This document shows, piece by piece, positions 6,951 through 16,804 of a stretch of DNA of 64,000 nt. The stretch spans positions 1-64,000 of the forward strand of contig NZ_JAFKOJ010000013.1 of NCBI RefSeq assembly GCF_017303275.1, written 5' to 3'. The first letter of the stretch is position 1. Each line of letters begins with the position of its first letter. Made by a program: the position numbers and the translations under genes. Source of the DNA: Bacillus sp. NTK034 (GTDB lineage Bacteria; Bacillota; Bacilli; Bacillales; Cytobacillaceae). Below the pieces are notes generated by a model. That model saw only the letters and a list, made by a program, of their open reading frames with translations, made no database searches and had not been told where the DNA came from.

Positions 6951-7955
6951 ATTTCTTTTTAAAATAATTAAGGTAAAATCGTCCCGCAATTGAAAATGCT
7001 GAAGTTTTTCAAGTTCTTTATATACGTTATTAACAATTTCCTGTGCACTTAAATGAATGTATTTCTTGATTAATTCCAGCAATGATTCCTTTTCTATAAA
7101 CCCTTCTTCTGTACGGCATTCAGTAACCCCATCTGACATTAATATAATCATATCTCCGGGATTTACTCCTTTTTCATACTGGCGGTATTTAGTTTTTTTA
7201 TCAATGCCGAGAAGGAGGCCTTTCGCTGTCAGTTCGGTAAATTCACCCGTCTCAGCAGCAAAGAATAGTCCAGGTTCGTGTCCGGCAGAACCGTAAGAGA
7301 ACATATGGCTGTTCGTATCATATATTCCATAAAACATAGTAATGAACATTGTTAAATCTACGTTCTGTTCTACGACCCGATTCAGATTTTCCAGAACCGT
7401 TTTAGGGTCATTACGGTTTTCAGGCAAACTGTCCATGGCATATTTAATCATGGACATACACAAGGCCGCCGGCAGCCCTTTACCGATTACATCAGCAATG
7501 GCTATGCTGATTGTGCTGTTTTCATCCTGAACAAAATGGAAATAATCACCGTTCATATGCTTGGCAGGAACACTTATGGCGCCAATATCCAAACCTTCAA
7601 CAGAAGGAACCTGTGTTCCCAGCAAGGTCTGCTGGACATTCGCAGCTATTTCCATTTCTGTCCTGAGTTCCTGCTGAATATGCTTTAAGTTCTGGTGTTC
7701 CCGATAGGCAAAACCATAGCCTATCATGACTTCCAGAAGGATATCAAAAGAATGGTGAACATACTCAGGCAAGTCAGGATAAAGTTCGCCCATCAGACTT
7801 TTATGAACGCTGATAATCTCTTCAGGAGAGATTTTGTGCTCGATCGACTTCCTGCTGAACTTTTGGCCCTGATACAAAGCCTGTTCAGATTGTTCCTTAA
7901 TATAATTCTCAAGAATATCCCGATACTTTGATTCCATCATTTCTCGGAAATCCAT
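6945..7955 (-). CDS. rsbU: RsbU, PP2C-type phosphatase for RsbV-P
   Basis: 336 residues. The N-terminal helical RsbT-binding region (about 1-110; MDFREMMESKYRDILENYI) is followed by a PP2C catalytic domain (NGDYFHFV, IAIADVIGKGLPAA, SDGVTECR, DDFTLIIL). RsbT binds it after environmental stress, and it then dephosphorylates RsbV-P. I set the start at 7955 because AGGGGG lies 7 nt upstream and the resulting N-terminus matches the family. The longer form (7979) would add MASLGGSG and overlap rsbT. Confidence 0.96.
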   Translation of the reverse strand: MDFREMMESKYRDILENYIKEQSEQALYQGQKFSRKSIEHKISPEEIISVHKSLMGELYPDLPEYVHHSFDILLEVMIGYGFAYREHQNLKHIQQELRTEMEIAANVQQTLLGTQVPSVEGLDIGAISVPAKHMNGDYFHFVQDENSTISIAIADVIGKGLPAALCMSMIKYAMDSLPENRNDPKTVLENLNRVVEQNVDLTMFITMFYGIYDTNSHMFSYGSAGHEPGLFFAAETGEFTELTAKGLLLGIDKKTKYRQYEKGVNPGDMIILMSDGVTECRTEEGFIEKESLLELIKKYIHLSAQEIVNNVYKELEKLQHFQLRDDFTLIILKRNV

Positions 7956-7966
7956 ACCGCTTCCCC

Positions 7967-8368
7967 CTAACGAAGCCACTTAGTTGCTTTTATATCTGTT
8001 CCGGTTCCAGGATTGGAGTCAATTAAGAACTCATCCATTAACCGCTTCACACCCGGCAGGCCGGCTCCTAATCCCCCTGATGTAGAGAATCCATCTTCCA
8101 TTACTTGGCGTAAATCATTGATTCCAGGGCCGCTGTCTACCGCAACTATACGCAATCCCGCTTTTCCGCCGTCGTATATTTTTTCAATACAGATTTGCCC
8201 TTGTCCGGCGTATAAGTATATATTCCGGGCAAGTTCACTAATGGCTGTAGTGATTCTAGCCTGGTCAACTGTACCAAAACCAAGCTCTTTAGCAACATTC
8301 CGCCCAAGCTGGCGGGCTGCAACGATGTCCCATTCGTTTATGATTTTAACGCAGGATTGGTTTTCCAT
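7967..8368 (-). CDS. rsbT: RsbT, stressosome serine kinase and RsbU activator
   Basis: 133 residues with a GHKL kinase fold: N box ISELARNIYLY (about 43-53), VDSGPGI and GGLGAGLPGVKRLMDEF. It phosphorylates RsbS and RsbR in the stressosome, then leaves to activate RsbU. It sits between rsbS and rsbU, in the fixed order of the operon. Confidence 0.97.
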   Translation of the reverse strand: MENQSCVKIINEWDIVAARQLGRNVAKELGFGTVDQARITTAISELARNIYLYAGQGQICIEKIYDGGKAGLRIVAVDSGPGINDLRQVMEDGFSTSGGLGAGLPGVKRLMDEFLIDSNPGTGTDIKATKWLR

Positions 8369-8372
8369 ACAG

Positions 8373-8735
8373 TTACTCCCCCAATTCCTGTTGTAATTTC
8401 TCCAAACCTTTTTCTAGATCTAATGCAGTAAGGACATCATCTAACCCAATACCTAACTCAATAAGCGTAATTGCTACGGCAGGCTGTATCCCGGTTATGA
8501 CTACTTTTGCACCCATCAGTTTGGACATATTTATTACGTCGCCGAGAACTTTAGCGATGAATGAATCAATAAAGTCAATGGATGTTAAATCAATCACGAC
8601 TCCATTTGCGCTGGTCTCATGGATTTTATGGAGCAGATCCTCCTGAAACTGCAAAGCAGTCTGGTCATCCAATTCCCACTGGATGGAGACTAATAGGCAA
8701 TCGTTCAGCTTTAAAATTGGGATTCTCACTCTCAT
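8373..8735 (-). CDS. rsbS: RsbS, stressosome scaffold and RsbT antagonist
   Basis: A 120-residue single STAS-domain protein. The serine phosphorylated by RsbT is within [14 protein letters not shown] (about residues 53-66). It forms the stressosome core with RsbR paralogues. It overlaps rsbRA by 4 nt (ATGA). Confidence 0.97.
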   Translation of the reverse strand: MRVRIPILKLNDCLLVSIQWELDDQTALQFQEDLLHKIHETSANGVVIDLTSIDFIDSFIAKVLGDVINMSKLMGAKVVITGIQPAVAITLIELGIGLDDVLTALDLEKGLEKLQQELGE

Positions 8736-9565
8736 TCCGCTCCCTCCACACTCACAATTTTGCGGCTGGTTAACTCAAGCGCCGCTTCTACACCCTTTTT
8801 CAAGGTATTCTTTGTAGTAAACTGATTTAAATCAATTCCCAAGTTTACAATGGTTTGGGCAATTTCCGGACGGATGCCTACAAGCATGCATTTCGCTCCG
8901 ACAAGCCTTACAGCATCTGCTGCCTGTATGATATGATGGGCTACCATCGTATCAACAACCGGCACACCTGTTATATCAATAAGCACCACTTCTGAACGGT
9001 GTTTTACTACTCCATTCAAAAGGTTCTCCATAATCTGTTTCGCCCGCTCTGTATCAATTGTTCCGACAAGAGGCATGACTGTAATTCCTTCGAATACTGG
9101 AATCAGCGGCGCAGATAGTTCCTGAAGCGCAATTTTTTGGAGAGATACAGTTCTTTCCCAAGTGGTTGAATACATATTTACCACTTCATTGACCATGGGA
9201 GTCATCCAGCTGTCAAACTCGTAAATGACTTTCATCTGGTTTTCCTGGGTAACAACCCCGGCTTCCTGCATGTCCTCAAATACAATCTTTCCGAATGTTT
9301 GGAGCCCTTTTGTCACAAAACTGAGAGGCCAGCCCAAACGTACGATTTTCTCAGAGAAGTCACTCAATTTTGAAGTGAATTCCTCATTTGAACTTTTTAT
9401 ATTAGAGATAATCAGGTCAATGAATTCCCGGCTTGTTCCGATAAATACCTGATCAGATACTACCTTCGTAACCCTTTCATCCGCATTTTCCTTTGTGGCC
9501 TCAAGCCACTCATTGAATATGGAATCTTTGTTGTTTTGTATATAATTCAATATTGTGGAATTCAT
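8732..9565 (-). CDS. rsbRA: RsbRA, stressosome sensor subunit
   Basis: 277 residues. An N-terminal non-haem globin-like sensor domain (about 1-140) is followed by a C-terminal STAS domain (about 155-265) with phosphoacceptor positions around [17 protein letters not shown]. It is the first gene of the operon, with GGGAGG before the ATG. I do not see a clear sigma-A promoter upstream. Confidence 0.95.
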   Translation of the reverse strand: MNSTILNYIQNNKDSIFNEWLEATKENADERVTKVVSDQVFIGTSREFIDLIISNIKSSNEEFTSKLSDFSEKIVRLGWPLSFVTKGLQTFGKIVFEDMQEAGVVTQENQMKVIYEFDSWMTPMVNEVVNMYSTTWERTVSLQKIALQELSAPLIPVFEGITVMPLVGTIDTERAKQIMENLLNGVVKHRSEVVLIDITGVPVVDTMVAHHIIQAADAVRLVGAKCMLVGIRPEIAQTIVNLGIDLNQFTTKNTLKKGVEAALELTSRKIVSVEGAE

Positions 9566-9942
9566 TTGTTCCTCCCTATCTTAGCATATATCTATTATTA
9601 GCCTTCCAATTCTCCTTTATTGTAAAGAAGATAAAAAATCTTCCTGTCCCGTATATATCAATTAAATGATAACAGTGAATGCCAGTCAAATGATACCTAT
9701 ATGATGCGTAATGAATAAACTCCCATCGTTGGTTAATTCGACAATTTTTAATTAAATCCCTTTTTTCACTTCACATCTCAGCTGATTACCATCGAACATT
9801 GAAGTGTATTCTCATATGAAACGGGTATATTTACAATACCAGATAATTTTATATATTAAATGACTCTCTTTTTTACCCTCTTTATAAGGAACTAAACCTC
9901 TTTCCTGATAAAATAAAAAAACGCCCTTCAAAAGAGCGTTTG
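9566..9942. other. 377-bp spacer upstream of rsbRA
   Basis: No convincing coding region. It holds the ndoA terminator at its right end and the rsbRA ribosome binding site at its left end. A sigma-A promoter for the operon is expected here, but no hexamer pair stands out. TTTACA and TAATAA-like elements occur at poor spacing. Confidence 0.6.
9914..9940 (-). terminator. terminator after ndoA
   Basis: On the minus strand ACGCTCT pairs with AGGGCGT, followed by a run of seven T. It separates the toxin module from rsbRA. Confidence 0.82.
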
Positions 9943-10293
9943 TTAAAATTCGATGAGGCCTAAGCTGATTTGCACGGCTTCATCCACTTTTTCCATCATT
10001 TCGTCATCGAGATGGGTTATTTTATCGGTTAAGCGTTGTTTATCAATTGTACGAATCTGTTCTAATAAGATGACCGAATCCCTTTCAAAACCATAACGCT
10101 TCGCATCAATTTCAACGTGAGTAGGCAGCTTCGCTTTTTGAATCTGAGCTGTGATTGCTGCAACAATTACTGTGGGACTAAACCGATTCCCGATGTCGTT
10201 TTGGATGACAAGCACTGGACGGACGCCGCCTTGTTCTGAACCAACAACTGGGGATAGGTCTGCAAAATAAACGTCACCACGTTTGACAATCAA
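9943..10293 (-). CDS. ndoA: EndoA / NdoA, MazF-type mRNA interferase toxin
   Basis: 116 residues, almost the same sequence as the Bacillus EndoA family ([20 protein letters not shown]). It is a type II toxin of the PemK/MazF fold; the B. subtilis enzyme cuts RNA at UACAU. The catalytic region RGDVYFADL...[12 protein letters not shown] is intact. The start is a TTG with GGAGG 8 nt upstream. It follows ndoAI directly. Confidence 0.97.
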   Translation of the reverse strand: MIVKRGDVYFADLSPVVGSEQGGVRPVLVIQNDIGNRFSPTVIVAAITAQIQKAKLPTHVEIDAKRYGFERDSVILLEQIRTIDKQRLTDKITHLDDEMMEKVDEAVQISLGLIEF

Positions 10294-10297
10294 AGGA

Positions 10298-10579
10298 TTA
10301 TCCTCCGCTTACTAGACGTTCAACTGTGTGTTCTGCCTCATATTCCGCTTGAAATGCTTCAGATGCAATCGTCAAATTTATTTTCGCCATCTCCATGTAG
10401 CCTCGTCTCATGGACTCGCGAATTTGTCTCTTTCTGCGTTCGCGCAAATACATTTTGGTTGCCTGATAAATGAATTCGCTCCGGTTAACGTTTTCCTGTT
10501 TTGCAAATCCGTCTAACTCGGTTAAAAGATGCTGCGGTAATTTCACCATTATCTCTGTTGTTGTGCTGGAATCAGACAC
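10298..10579 (-). CDS. ndoAI: EndoAI / NdoAI, antitoxin of EndoA
   Basis: 93 residues from a GTG at 10579, the same length as I recall for B. subtilis. An N-terminal ribbon-helix-helix DNA-binding domain ([19 protein letters not shown]) is followed by a C-terminal toxin-neutralising segment ([26 protein letters not shown]). GGAGGT lies 8 nt before the GTG but only 2 nt before the alternative ATG at 10585, so I prefer the GTG. Confidence 0.94.
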   Translation of the reverse strand: MSDSSTTTEIMVKLPQHLLTELDGFAKQENVNRSEFIYQATKMYLRERRKRQIRESMRRGYMEMAKINLTIASEAFQAEYEAEHTVERLVSGG

Positions 10580-10722
10580 AAACATACACCTCCACCATCA
10601 CTACACACCATTTTTATATCTACCATTTTCAATATTACCATTAATAAAGCCCAATGCAAAGGGGATTCTTTAATTCTTCTGTATTATCGTCCAAAAAAAT
10701 AGTATTTTATGCATGATTCCAG

Positions 10723-10905
10723 AAAAGCGGAAGCGCCTTGCTCACGATTGAACGCAGACTAAAAACGCAACGTCCTGTGGCAACGTCTGCATGACCCGCA
10801 TCCTCCCAAATGCTCTCCTTTTGATCGTGCGATGTTTATGCTGACGAAGCCTTACATGTTTATCTTATCAGTATGCCTCATCGCTTATTCCATTTCTTTT
10901 TCCGG
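10723..10905. repeat. possible dispersed intergenic repeat between ndoAI and alr
   Basis: The 363-bp spacer has no gene. It contains an AAAAGCGGAAGCGCCTTGC segment of the kind I recall scattered in Bacillus intergenic regions. GCAACGTC occurs twice (10767-10774, 10780-10787), and GCAGAC (10754-10759) pairs with GTCTGC (10785-10790). Multi-copy status cannot be tested from this window, where it appears once. Confidence 0.4.
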
Positions 10906-10942
10906 ACGATAGCTCAACTGGGCAGCAAATAAAATTTACGCG

Positions 10943-12100
10943 TTATAGCAGATAATTAATTCCCCCGATAATTTTACCATCTCTTTTATATATGCGCGGA
11001 ACCCGGGAAGATACCATGCAGGTTACTTCATAGTTGATGGTTTCAAGTTTTCCGGCGATTTCGTCAACCGGAATCTTTTCTTTCCCCTGCTCACCGATCA
11101 GGGTTACTTTTGTACCAACAGGCATTTCATGCGGAAGCTTAATCATGCATTGATCCATGCAAATTCTTCCAACAATTAGAACTCTCAATCCTTCAGCAAT
11201 AACCTCCTGTCCCTGCAGCTTTCGGATCCAGCCATCTGCATAGCCAATCGGCAATGTCGCAATCCATTCATCTTCCTGTGCCTCATAAGTTGCACCATAG
11301 CTGACTTTCTCGCCTTTATGAAGCTTTTTCACATGCACAATAGAGGTATGGAGAGAAAAAGCTTCTTTCAGCTGGAAAGGAAGTTCAGGCTTAATTTCCA
11401 TGGAAGGAGCCAGCCCGTACATACTGATCCCCATTCTGACAGCATTGAAGTGGGCTTTGGGGAATCTAAGGCCGGCCGCGCTGTTGCTGGTATGGATGCA
11501 CTTCGGCAAAATCTCCAGCCAGCCGGTCATTTCCTCAAATCTGCTCAGCTGGTTTTCAAAATAAGCATTCTCCAATGAATCCGCTGTTGCGAAATGTGTA
11601 AACACTCCTTCAAGCAGAAAGCGCTTGTCCTTTTTAATAACGCTCTCAATTCCCTTAAGCTCATCAAAGCTTCGAATACCCAGGCGGCCCATTCCTGTAT
11701 CAAACTTTATATGAATATTTAAGACTTCTCCCTCTTCCACATATTCTTTTGCTTGAGTGAGCCACTCCTTTTGAAAAACGGTCAGAGAAATATTCTTTGC
11801 CGCTGCTTCGCCTGCATGCTCCGGGCGGCTCGCTCCCATTACTAAAATCGGAGCTGCAATCTTTTTATTTCTCAAAGCCATCGCCTCATCCAGTGTGGCA
11901 ACAGCCAGAGAGGATGCGCCCGCTTCCAGAGCAGCTTCGGCCACCGCAACATCTCCATGCCCGTACCCATTTGCCTTCACAACCGCAATGAGGTTTGTTC
12001 CTTCTTCTGCATGTTTTTTCATTGACTCTACATTATATGAAATATGATCCAGATTTATCTCTGCCCAAGTGTCCCTGTACATTTTTGTTTGTTCATACAT
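10943..12100 (-). CDS. alr: alanine racemase
   Basis: 385 residues. PLP-binding lysine in [10 protein letters not shown] (about residue 42), the second-base tyrosine region KVSYGATY, and the CMDQCMI signature. It supplies D-alanine for peptidoglycan. I start at the ATG at 12100, giving [15 protein letters not shown] as in other Alr proteins, with AAAGGA 13 nt upstream, which is long. An upstream TTG at 12190 would add 30 residues unlike the family and has no ribosome site. Confidence 0.95.
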   Translation of the reverse strand: MYEQTKMYRDTWAEINLDHISYNVESMKKHAEEGTNLIAVVKANGYGHGDVAVAEAALEAGASSLAVATLDEAMALRNKKIAAPILVMGASRPEHAGEAAAKNISLTVFQKEWLTQAKEYVEEGEVLNIHIKFDTGMGRLGIRSFDELKGIESVIKKDKRFLLEGVFTHFATADSLENAYFENQLSRFEEMTGWLEILPKCIHTSNSAAGLRFPKAHFNAVRMGISMYGLAPSMEIKPELPFQLKEAFSLHTSIVHVKKLHKGEKVSYGATYEAQEDEWIATLPIGYADGWIRKLQGQEVIAEGLRVLIVGRICMDQCMIKLPHEMPVGTKVTLIGEQGKEKIPVDEIAGKLETINYEVTCMVSSRVPRIYKRDGKIIGGINYLL

Positions 12101-12234
12101 CGATGTCTTCACGTCCTTTAGCCGTTGCTTCTCTACATGTCGATTATTAAACTCGGGCAGAGGGTTTGTCAAATGGTTATTTTTTATCAAAAAGCTTTGA
12201 AAGCTGATTTCCGATGCAGGCCAATCATCTCCAT

Positions 12235-12264
12235 CAAAAAAACAGGCCCCCTATGAGACCTGCT
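12235..12264 (-). terminator. terminator after ydcC
   Basis: On the minus strand CAGG-CTC pairs with GGG-CCTG, followed by a run of six T. It lies between ydcC and alr. Confidence 0.7.
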
Positions 12265-12277
12265 TTTTGCCGGTGAT

Positions 12278-13291
12278 TTATTTCACCATTTCCCCCTGTA
12301 CAGAGCGGGCAATTTCGGACATTTCTTCAGGTGATAAATCGTTGGATGCAATCATATAATCCACACCCAGGTAGGTCCAGGAAATGGTGTTGTCAGAAAG
12401 TGCACCAATGGTAAAGCCAAGGTCAACAGGCTCGCCTTTAACTGAAGTAACGACGGATGATGTCGGCATGACAGCGGCCTTTTCCTGCACAAGAGTGAAG
12501 GATTTTTCTCCATCGTATGTCAATACAACACGTTTGCCATCTTCTGTTTGCACTTCCTGCTCATCAACCAGCTTTACATCTGCCATTTCCATCTGCGGAT
12601 ATTTAACCGCGAATTCCTGATCCTCCACCTCTGCCATCACCGGCACTTCGAGCTGGGCGCCTGTCATGTTCTTCTGCATGTCAAAATCTTTCTTATCGAA
12701 GCTTGCATTAAACTTTACATTTGAAAAATCTACTGTTACAAGTGCATTTTTATCAGGATCCATAACCTTTACACTGACTGGGGATAAATCTGACTTCTTG
12801 AGCTTGATTTCCTGGATAGGGAGCATCTGGTTATTTTGATAGCGTGTTTTTGTTTCAAACACATAATGATCTTTTGTAGCGGAGAACTTAGCTTCTTTAT
12901 CCTCCATAATATCCTTGACTAATGATTCATATAAATAAGCCTGGCTGCTGTTTTGCGGCCAATCGCTCTGGAAACGGAAGCTCTTGTTCAGCGCAGGAGT
13001 AAGGACAAATACACCGTCATCGTTACGCAGAATCATTTGACTTTGTTCCTTTTGGGCGTTTTTCAGATTCACCCGGTAAAAGTCAGGCTCCTTATGCCAT
13101 ACTTCAATTTCGTAAGTTTGCGGGTCAGTCCCCATCTGCAGAGTCATCTTGGCCTCTGCCTTGTATCCTTTAATGTCTTCAAGCTTATTGTTAAGATCCT
13201 TTACGACATCTTCCTGTGACTTAGTTCCACAGGCAGACAATGCAAGAACTACCAAAAGCCCGGCAAGCAGCATGAACCACTTTTTCTTCAT
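12278..13291 (-). CDS. ydcC: LolA-like sporulation-associated lipoprotein (YdcC)
   Basis: 337 residues. It has a signal peptide with lipobox LALSAC (Cys at about 21), then a LolA-like beta-rich domain and a C-terminal segment (about 250-337) resembling the DUF4367 domain. It is expected to be anchored on the outer face of the membrane. Homologues include YdcC of B. subtilis; proteins of this fold (e.g. GerS) matter in sporulation and cortex processing in clostridia, but the exact role here is not known. It lies in the conserved order acpS-ydcC-alr. Confidence 0.88.
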   Translation of the reverse strand: MKKKWFMLLAGLLVVLALSACGTKSQEDVVKDLNNKLEDIKGYKAEAKMTLQMGTDPQTYEIEVWHKEPDFYRVNLKNAQKEQSQMILRNDDGVFVLTPALNKSFRFQSDWPQNSSQAYLYESLVKDIMEDKEAKFSATKDHYVFETKTRYQNNQMLPIQEIKLKKSDLSPVSVKVMDPDKNALVTVDFSNVKFNASFDKKDFDMQKNMTGAQLEVPVMAEVEDQEFAVKYPQMEMADVKLVDEQEVQTEDGKRVVLTYDGEKSFTLVQEKAAVMPTSSVVTSVKGEPVDLGFTIGALSDNTISWTYLGVDYMIASNDLSPEEMSEIARSVQGEMVK

Positions 13292-13436
13292 TCCTTCAGC
13301 CCCTTTGTCTCATTTCAGTGAGATCGGCCCAAACTTCCGGCCTGTCTCTCCTATCGCATTATGAATATATGAGACAACCTTAGGGAATATGCTAGGAGGA
13401 ATGACAAGCATTTGAAATTCTTCAGCTTGCCAAATA

Positions 13437-13790
13437 TCAAGTTTTTTCTATAACCACCTGAGCCACCGCATATTCTCTGCTATGGGAAATCGACAAGTGT
13501 ATCCCATCTTTAAATGGCTTCGAAATATAAGGCTTTCCCTTTTCATCCTTTTCAATTTCAATATCCTGAAAGGAAAGTTCTTCCCCAATTCCAGTACCCC
13601 ATGCCTTTGAAAAAGCTTCTTTTGCTGCGAACCTCCCGGCAAGATATTCAGCCCGTCTCTTTTCCGGCAAGCAGCGATAGCCTGCCTGCTCTTTTGGTGT
13701 CAAAATCCGTTCAGGAAACCGCTCCTGCCTGGCGATAATTTTTCGTATACGCTCCAGATCTGCAATATCAATCCCAATACCGGAAATCAT
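13437..13790 (-). CDS. acpS: holo-[acyl-carrier-protein] synthase
   Basis: 117 residues. Metal-binding residues are in [12 protein letters not shown] (Asp at about 8) and [14 protein letters not shown] (Glu at about 58). It transfers 4'-phosphopantetheine from CoA to apo-ACP. It is divergent from the rhomboid gene and lies upstream of ydcC on the same strand. Confidence 0.97.
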   Translation of the reverse strand: MISGIGIDIADLERIRKIIARQERFPERILTPKEQAGYRCLPEKRRAEYLAGRFAAKEAFSKAWGTGIGEELSFQDIEIEKDEKGKPYISKPFKDGIHLSISHSREYAVAQVVIEKT

Positions 13791-13954
13791 CTCTCATCTT
13801 CCTTCTATTTATATTATTCGCTGCATAAAGAATACAGTAGAAGCAGTATTATGTACACATTATAAGATGAATAAGTGTTTTGGCATGCTGAAAAACCGCT
13901 TTTCAGGCTATGATGTAGATACACGGTCCAACAATTCAAGCACGGAGGAGAGCC

Positions 13955-14680
13955 ATGTTTACAAGAACGGAAAGTTTTAAGGAATTTATCCGCTACTATC
14001 CTGTTGTTTCTGCTATCATTTGTATCCATATTATCATCTATCTATTAACAGTCATTCCCCTATTTCCAAATACACTTATTTTCGAAAAGCTTGCAGGTGT
14101 CAATTTATATATTGTTCAAGGTGAATACTGGCGGCTTCTGAGCCCAATCATACTGCACAGCGGTTTCCCCCATGTTTTGTTTAACAGCTTTTCTCTCGTT
14201 CTCTTTGGCCCTGTCCTGGAACGGCTGCTCGGAAAAACCAGATTCATCCTGCTTTACATCACAGCTGGGGCAGCAGCGAATATTGCAACACTGCTTCTTG
14301 AACCATTGACATATATTCATGTGGGTGCCAGTGGTGCGATTTTTGGCCTTTTCGGATACTTTGCGGCAATCATCGTATTCCGAAAAGAACTTTTATCCAG
14401 GGAAAACTCACAAATCATTCTGACCATTACGATAATCGGCGTAGTTATGACCTTTCTGCAGCCAAACATCAATATTACAGCCCATTTATTCGGCCTCCTT
14501 GCAGGTTTTCTGATTGGTGCGGCATCACTGGCCAAAGGCCGTACATCTTCTCCATCCAGCACAATACAGCCCGGACGACTTTCTGGCATCAGACCTACAT
14601 TAAAAGGGGTCCCAGCCTCAAAGCTTGTTCTCTGGGGAATCATTATCATTTTGGCTGTACTGGGGTTTTTAGCCAGATAA
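13955..14680 (+). CDS. rhomboid family intramembrane serine protease
   Basis: 241 residues with six or so membrane segments. The catalytic Ser is in HVGASGAIFGLFGY (about residue 128) and the catalytic His in NINITAHLFGLLAGF (about 178). Positionally it is YdcA of B. subtilis. GGAGGAG precedes the ATG. Substrate unknown. Confidence 0.93.
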   Translation: MFTRTESFKEFIRYYPVVSAIICIHIIIYLLTVIPLFPNTLIFEKLAGVNLYIVQGEYWRLLSPIILHSGFPHVLFNSFSLVLFGPVLERLLGKTRFILLYITAGAAANIATLLLEPLTYIHVGASGAIFGLFGYFAAIIVFRKELLSRENSQIILTITIIGVVMTFLQPNINITAHLFGLLAGFLIGAASLAKGRTSSPSSTIQPGRLSGIRPTLKGVPASKLVLWGIIIILAVLGFLAR

Positions 14681-14683
14681 TTC

Positions 14684-14709
14684 AAAAAAAAGCGCTCATG
14701 GGCGCTTTT
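14684..14709. terminator. bidirectional terminator between rhomboid gene and ydbT
   Basis: AAAAGCGC pairs with GCGCTTTT, with T-rich flanks in both directions (CTTTTTC on plus, a T-run on minus). It overlaps the last codons of ydbT. Confidence 0.82.
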
Positions 14710-16159
14710 CCTTTTTCAAATAACTTCTGTTTAATCCAGTATAAGAGTACCACTTATAAATAGCATAAACTTCTTTCCGGTCAAGATCAGGGACCGTTCC
14801 TCCTGTCCCCCCAATCCCTGACATGGCCACAGCTTCTATGGTAGCCAGACTGCGCTTTTTCTGAAAATAACTTTCACTAATGGTGAGGGACTGTATTCTA
14901 TTTCTTTTCATAAAGACCGTAGTCCTGACAATCCCGCGATATCTGAGAGCAAGCTGCTGAGGGCTGATATCCCAGCCTGCATCCCTGTATTTGAGATACG
15001 ACCACCCCAATGAAAGGATCAGCAGCACTAAAGAAAAGTATCCCCATGGCCTGAAAAAGAGAAGCGGAACAGCCACAAAAGGCAGCACCCACATAAACCC
15101 TCTCCATAAATAGCGGTTAAGCGCCCTTTTCGGAGCTTTAAAGAATCCGGGCTGCAGTTCATAGTGCAACAAGTGGGGCTTTAACAGCCCGGCAATCCGT
15201 GTTTTTTTCACAATCGGCAGGATCATTAGGCGGGCGCTTTCATTATCCTCAATAGAGCCTCCTGCACTTTCAATATAGACAGTCGCCAGGCCAAGCGGCT
15301 GCCTAAGCAGATTTTCCCTGAACTGGATAGCCTGAATGCGATTCAGCGGAATCGTCATCTGCCTTTTCTCAAGCAGGCCTCTTGTGACAATTAATTCCTT
15401 CTCTGTCTTTATTAATGTAAAATCAGCATATTTCAGCATACTGCCTATAAGGGCTATCAGCCATGCAATAAAAAAGACGATGAAGACGAGGATACTTACA
15501 AATATAATTCCGTTGGCAATAAATCCTTCAAGCCCGGCAAACACCTTTTCATAGGGAATGATTTCTTCAAATTGAAAAACAAAAGCAAATACAGCCGAAA
15601 TAACGACACCAGCCCCGCCTGAAGTTGATGCCAGAAGGAGCAGCTCGCCAGGAGAAATTTTATAAATCACTTCCCGGTTCTGCAATGCTGCTTCCATTTC
15701 GGAAGGATTCTTTTTAGCGGCTGAAAATGCCTGCTGAATTAACTCTGCCTCTTTTTTAGAAATAGCCGTCAATACCGCTTCTGCCTCACCAGCACCGCTT
15801 GATCCGGCTGTCTCCACTTTCATCTTTACAAGGCCAAATGGCCTTTGCAGCAAACCTTCCGATAAGTCAAGACTTTGAATTCTTTCAAGCGGAATATATC
15901 TCTTCTTCCTGATCAGAACACCATACTCGATTCGAAGCTCGCCTTCCTCCAGTCTATAGGTATATCTCCACCAGGTAAGGACCCCAATCAAAAAAACCGC
16001 GATTATGACCCCTAAAGACAGGACAAGCTGAACAATTTCCCCATTTCCTCCTCTGCTTCCAAAGACGACAAAAACAAGAAAAGGCACCAGCATTTCCTTA
16101 AGGTGTTTCAGGAAGTTCGCCACCGCTGATATTGGGTGCAGCCGTTTAGGATTATACAT
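14696..16159 (-). CDS. ydbT: YdbT, membrane protein with bacterial PH (bPH2) domains
   Basis: About 487 residues from the ATG at 16159 (MYNPKRLHPISAVANFLKHL). Several pairs of membrane helices alternate with bPH2/YdbT-type domains (IPLERIQSLDLSEGLLQRPFG and IPLNRIQAIQFRENLLRQPLG are related repeats). The start overlaps the ydbS stop by 8 nt. A longer reading to 16318 adds unrelated sequence inside ydbS. In B. subtilis YdbST has been linked to resistance against an antibiotic from B. amyloliquefaciens; the function here is an inference. Confidence 0.9.
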   Translation of the reverse strand: MYNPKRLHPISAVANFLKHLKEMLVPFLVFVVFGSRGGNGEIVQLVLSLGVIIAVFLIGVLTWWRYTYRLEEGELRIEYGVLIRKKRYIPLERIQSLDLSEGLLQRPFGLVKMKVETAGSSGAGEAEAVLTAISKKEAELIQQAFSAAKKNPSEMEAALQNREVIYKISPGELLLLASTSGGAGVVISAVFAFVFQFEEIIPYEKVFAGLEGFIANGIIFVSILVFIVFFIAWLIALIGSMLKYADFTLIKTEKELIVTRGLLEKRQMTIPLNRIQAIQFRENLLRQPLGLATVYIESAGGSIEDNESARLMILPIVKKTRIAGLLKPHLLHYELQPGFFKAPKRALNRYLWRGFMWVLPFVAVPLLFFRPWGYFSLVLLILSLGWSYLKYRDAGWDISPQQLALRYRGIVRTTVFMKRNRIQSLTISESYFQKKRSLATIEAVAMSGIGGTGGTVPDLDRKEVYAIYKWYSYTGLNRSYLKKEKRP

Positions 16160-16631
16160 CCTCATCTGCAGCCCTTGCCAGCATGGAAATGCAAAAACGC
16201 AATTCCTCTGCTTCGTCCACATCCAATGCCGGTATTTCATGAACTGTCGCAGCTGTCGAGATGGTGACAGTTGCAAGACGATATTTACGCAATATCGGCC
16301 CTTGCTTGGTATCCACATGCTGCACCCGAATCATGGGAACAAGGGTCCTTTTAATCACAAATATCCCATGTTTAAGCTCTATTTCATTTTCCCGGACCTC
16401 ATACCTCCATCTTTTCCACCTTAAAGAGGGGAAAGTCATAATGACCAGGTAGGCATAAGCGGAATAAAACATTAAGGAAGCTCCAATAACCCAAATAGGC
16501 CAATTAAACAGGAAAGCAGCAGCAATAGCGCCCCCTGATAACACAAAAGGAAAAACAGAGTGGATTGTGCCGGAGATTCTCCATGCAAGCAGCCCCCTTG
16601 CCGGTATCCTTTTATGCGGCTCTGTAATCAT
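16152..16631 (-). CDS. ydbS: YdbS, small bPH2-domain membrane protein
   Basis: 159 residues. Two adjacent membrane helices (about 20-65) are followed by one bPH2 domain (ELKHGIFVIKRTLVPMIRVQHVDTKQGPILRKYRLATVTI). It forms an operon with ydbT, probably as partners. GGGGGGT is the ribosome site. Confidence 0.9.
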   Translation of the reverse strand: MITEPHKRIPARGLLAWRISGTIHSVFPFVLSGGAIAAAFLFNWPIWVIGASLMFYSAYAYLVIMTFPSLRWKRWRYEVRENEIELKHGIFVIKRTLVPMIRVQHVDTKQGPILRKYRLATVTISTAATVHEIPALDVDEAEELRFCISMLARAADEDV

Positions 16632-16804
16632 GCAGTACCCCCCGCAATTCCATAAAATTAATAGTATTCAAAAAGCCCAGAGTCAGTTCCTCGCTCAAAA
16701 CCTCTTCAGTATATGGCGTTTTGAATCAGCTCTTTCACTTCTATAAGTATACATGACAGAAAAAAGAAGTGTCTCCCTTTTATGAAAAAAGTGGGGGGTG
16801 CTTC

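Noticed and set aside
13448-13642. 64-residue ORF in another frame of acpS
   Set aside because: It is an overlapping frame inside a clearly conserved gene.
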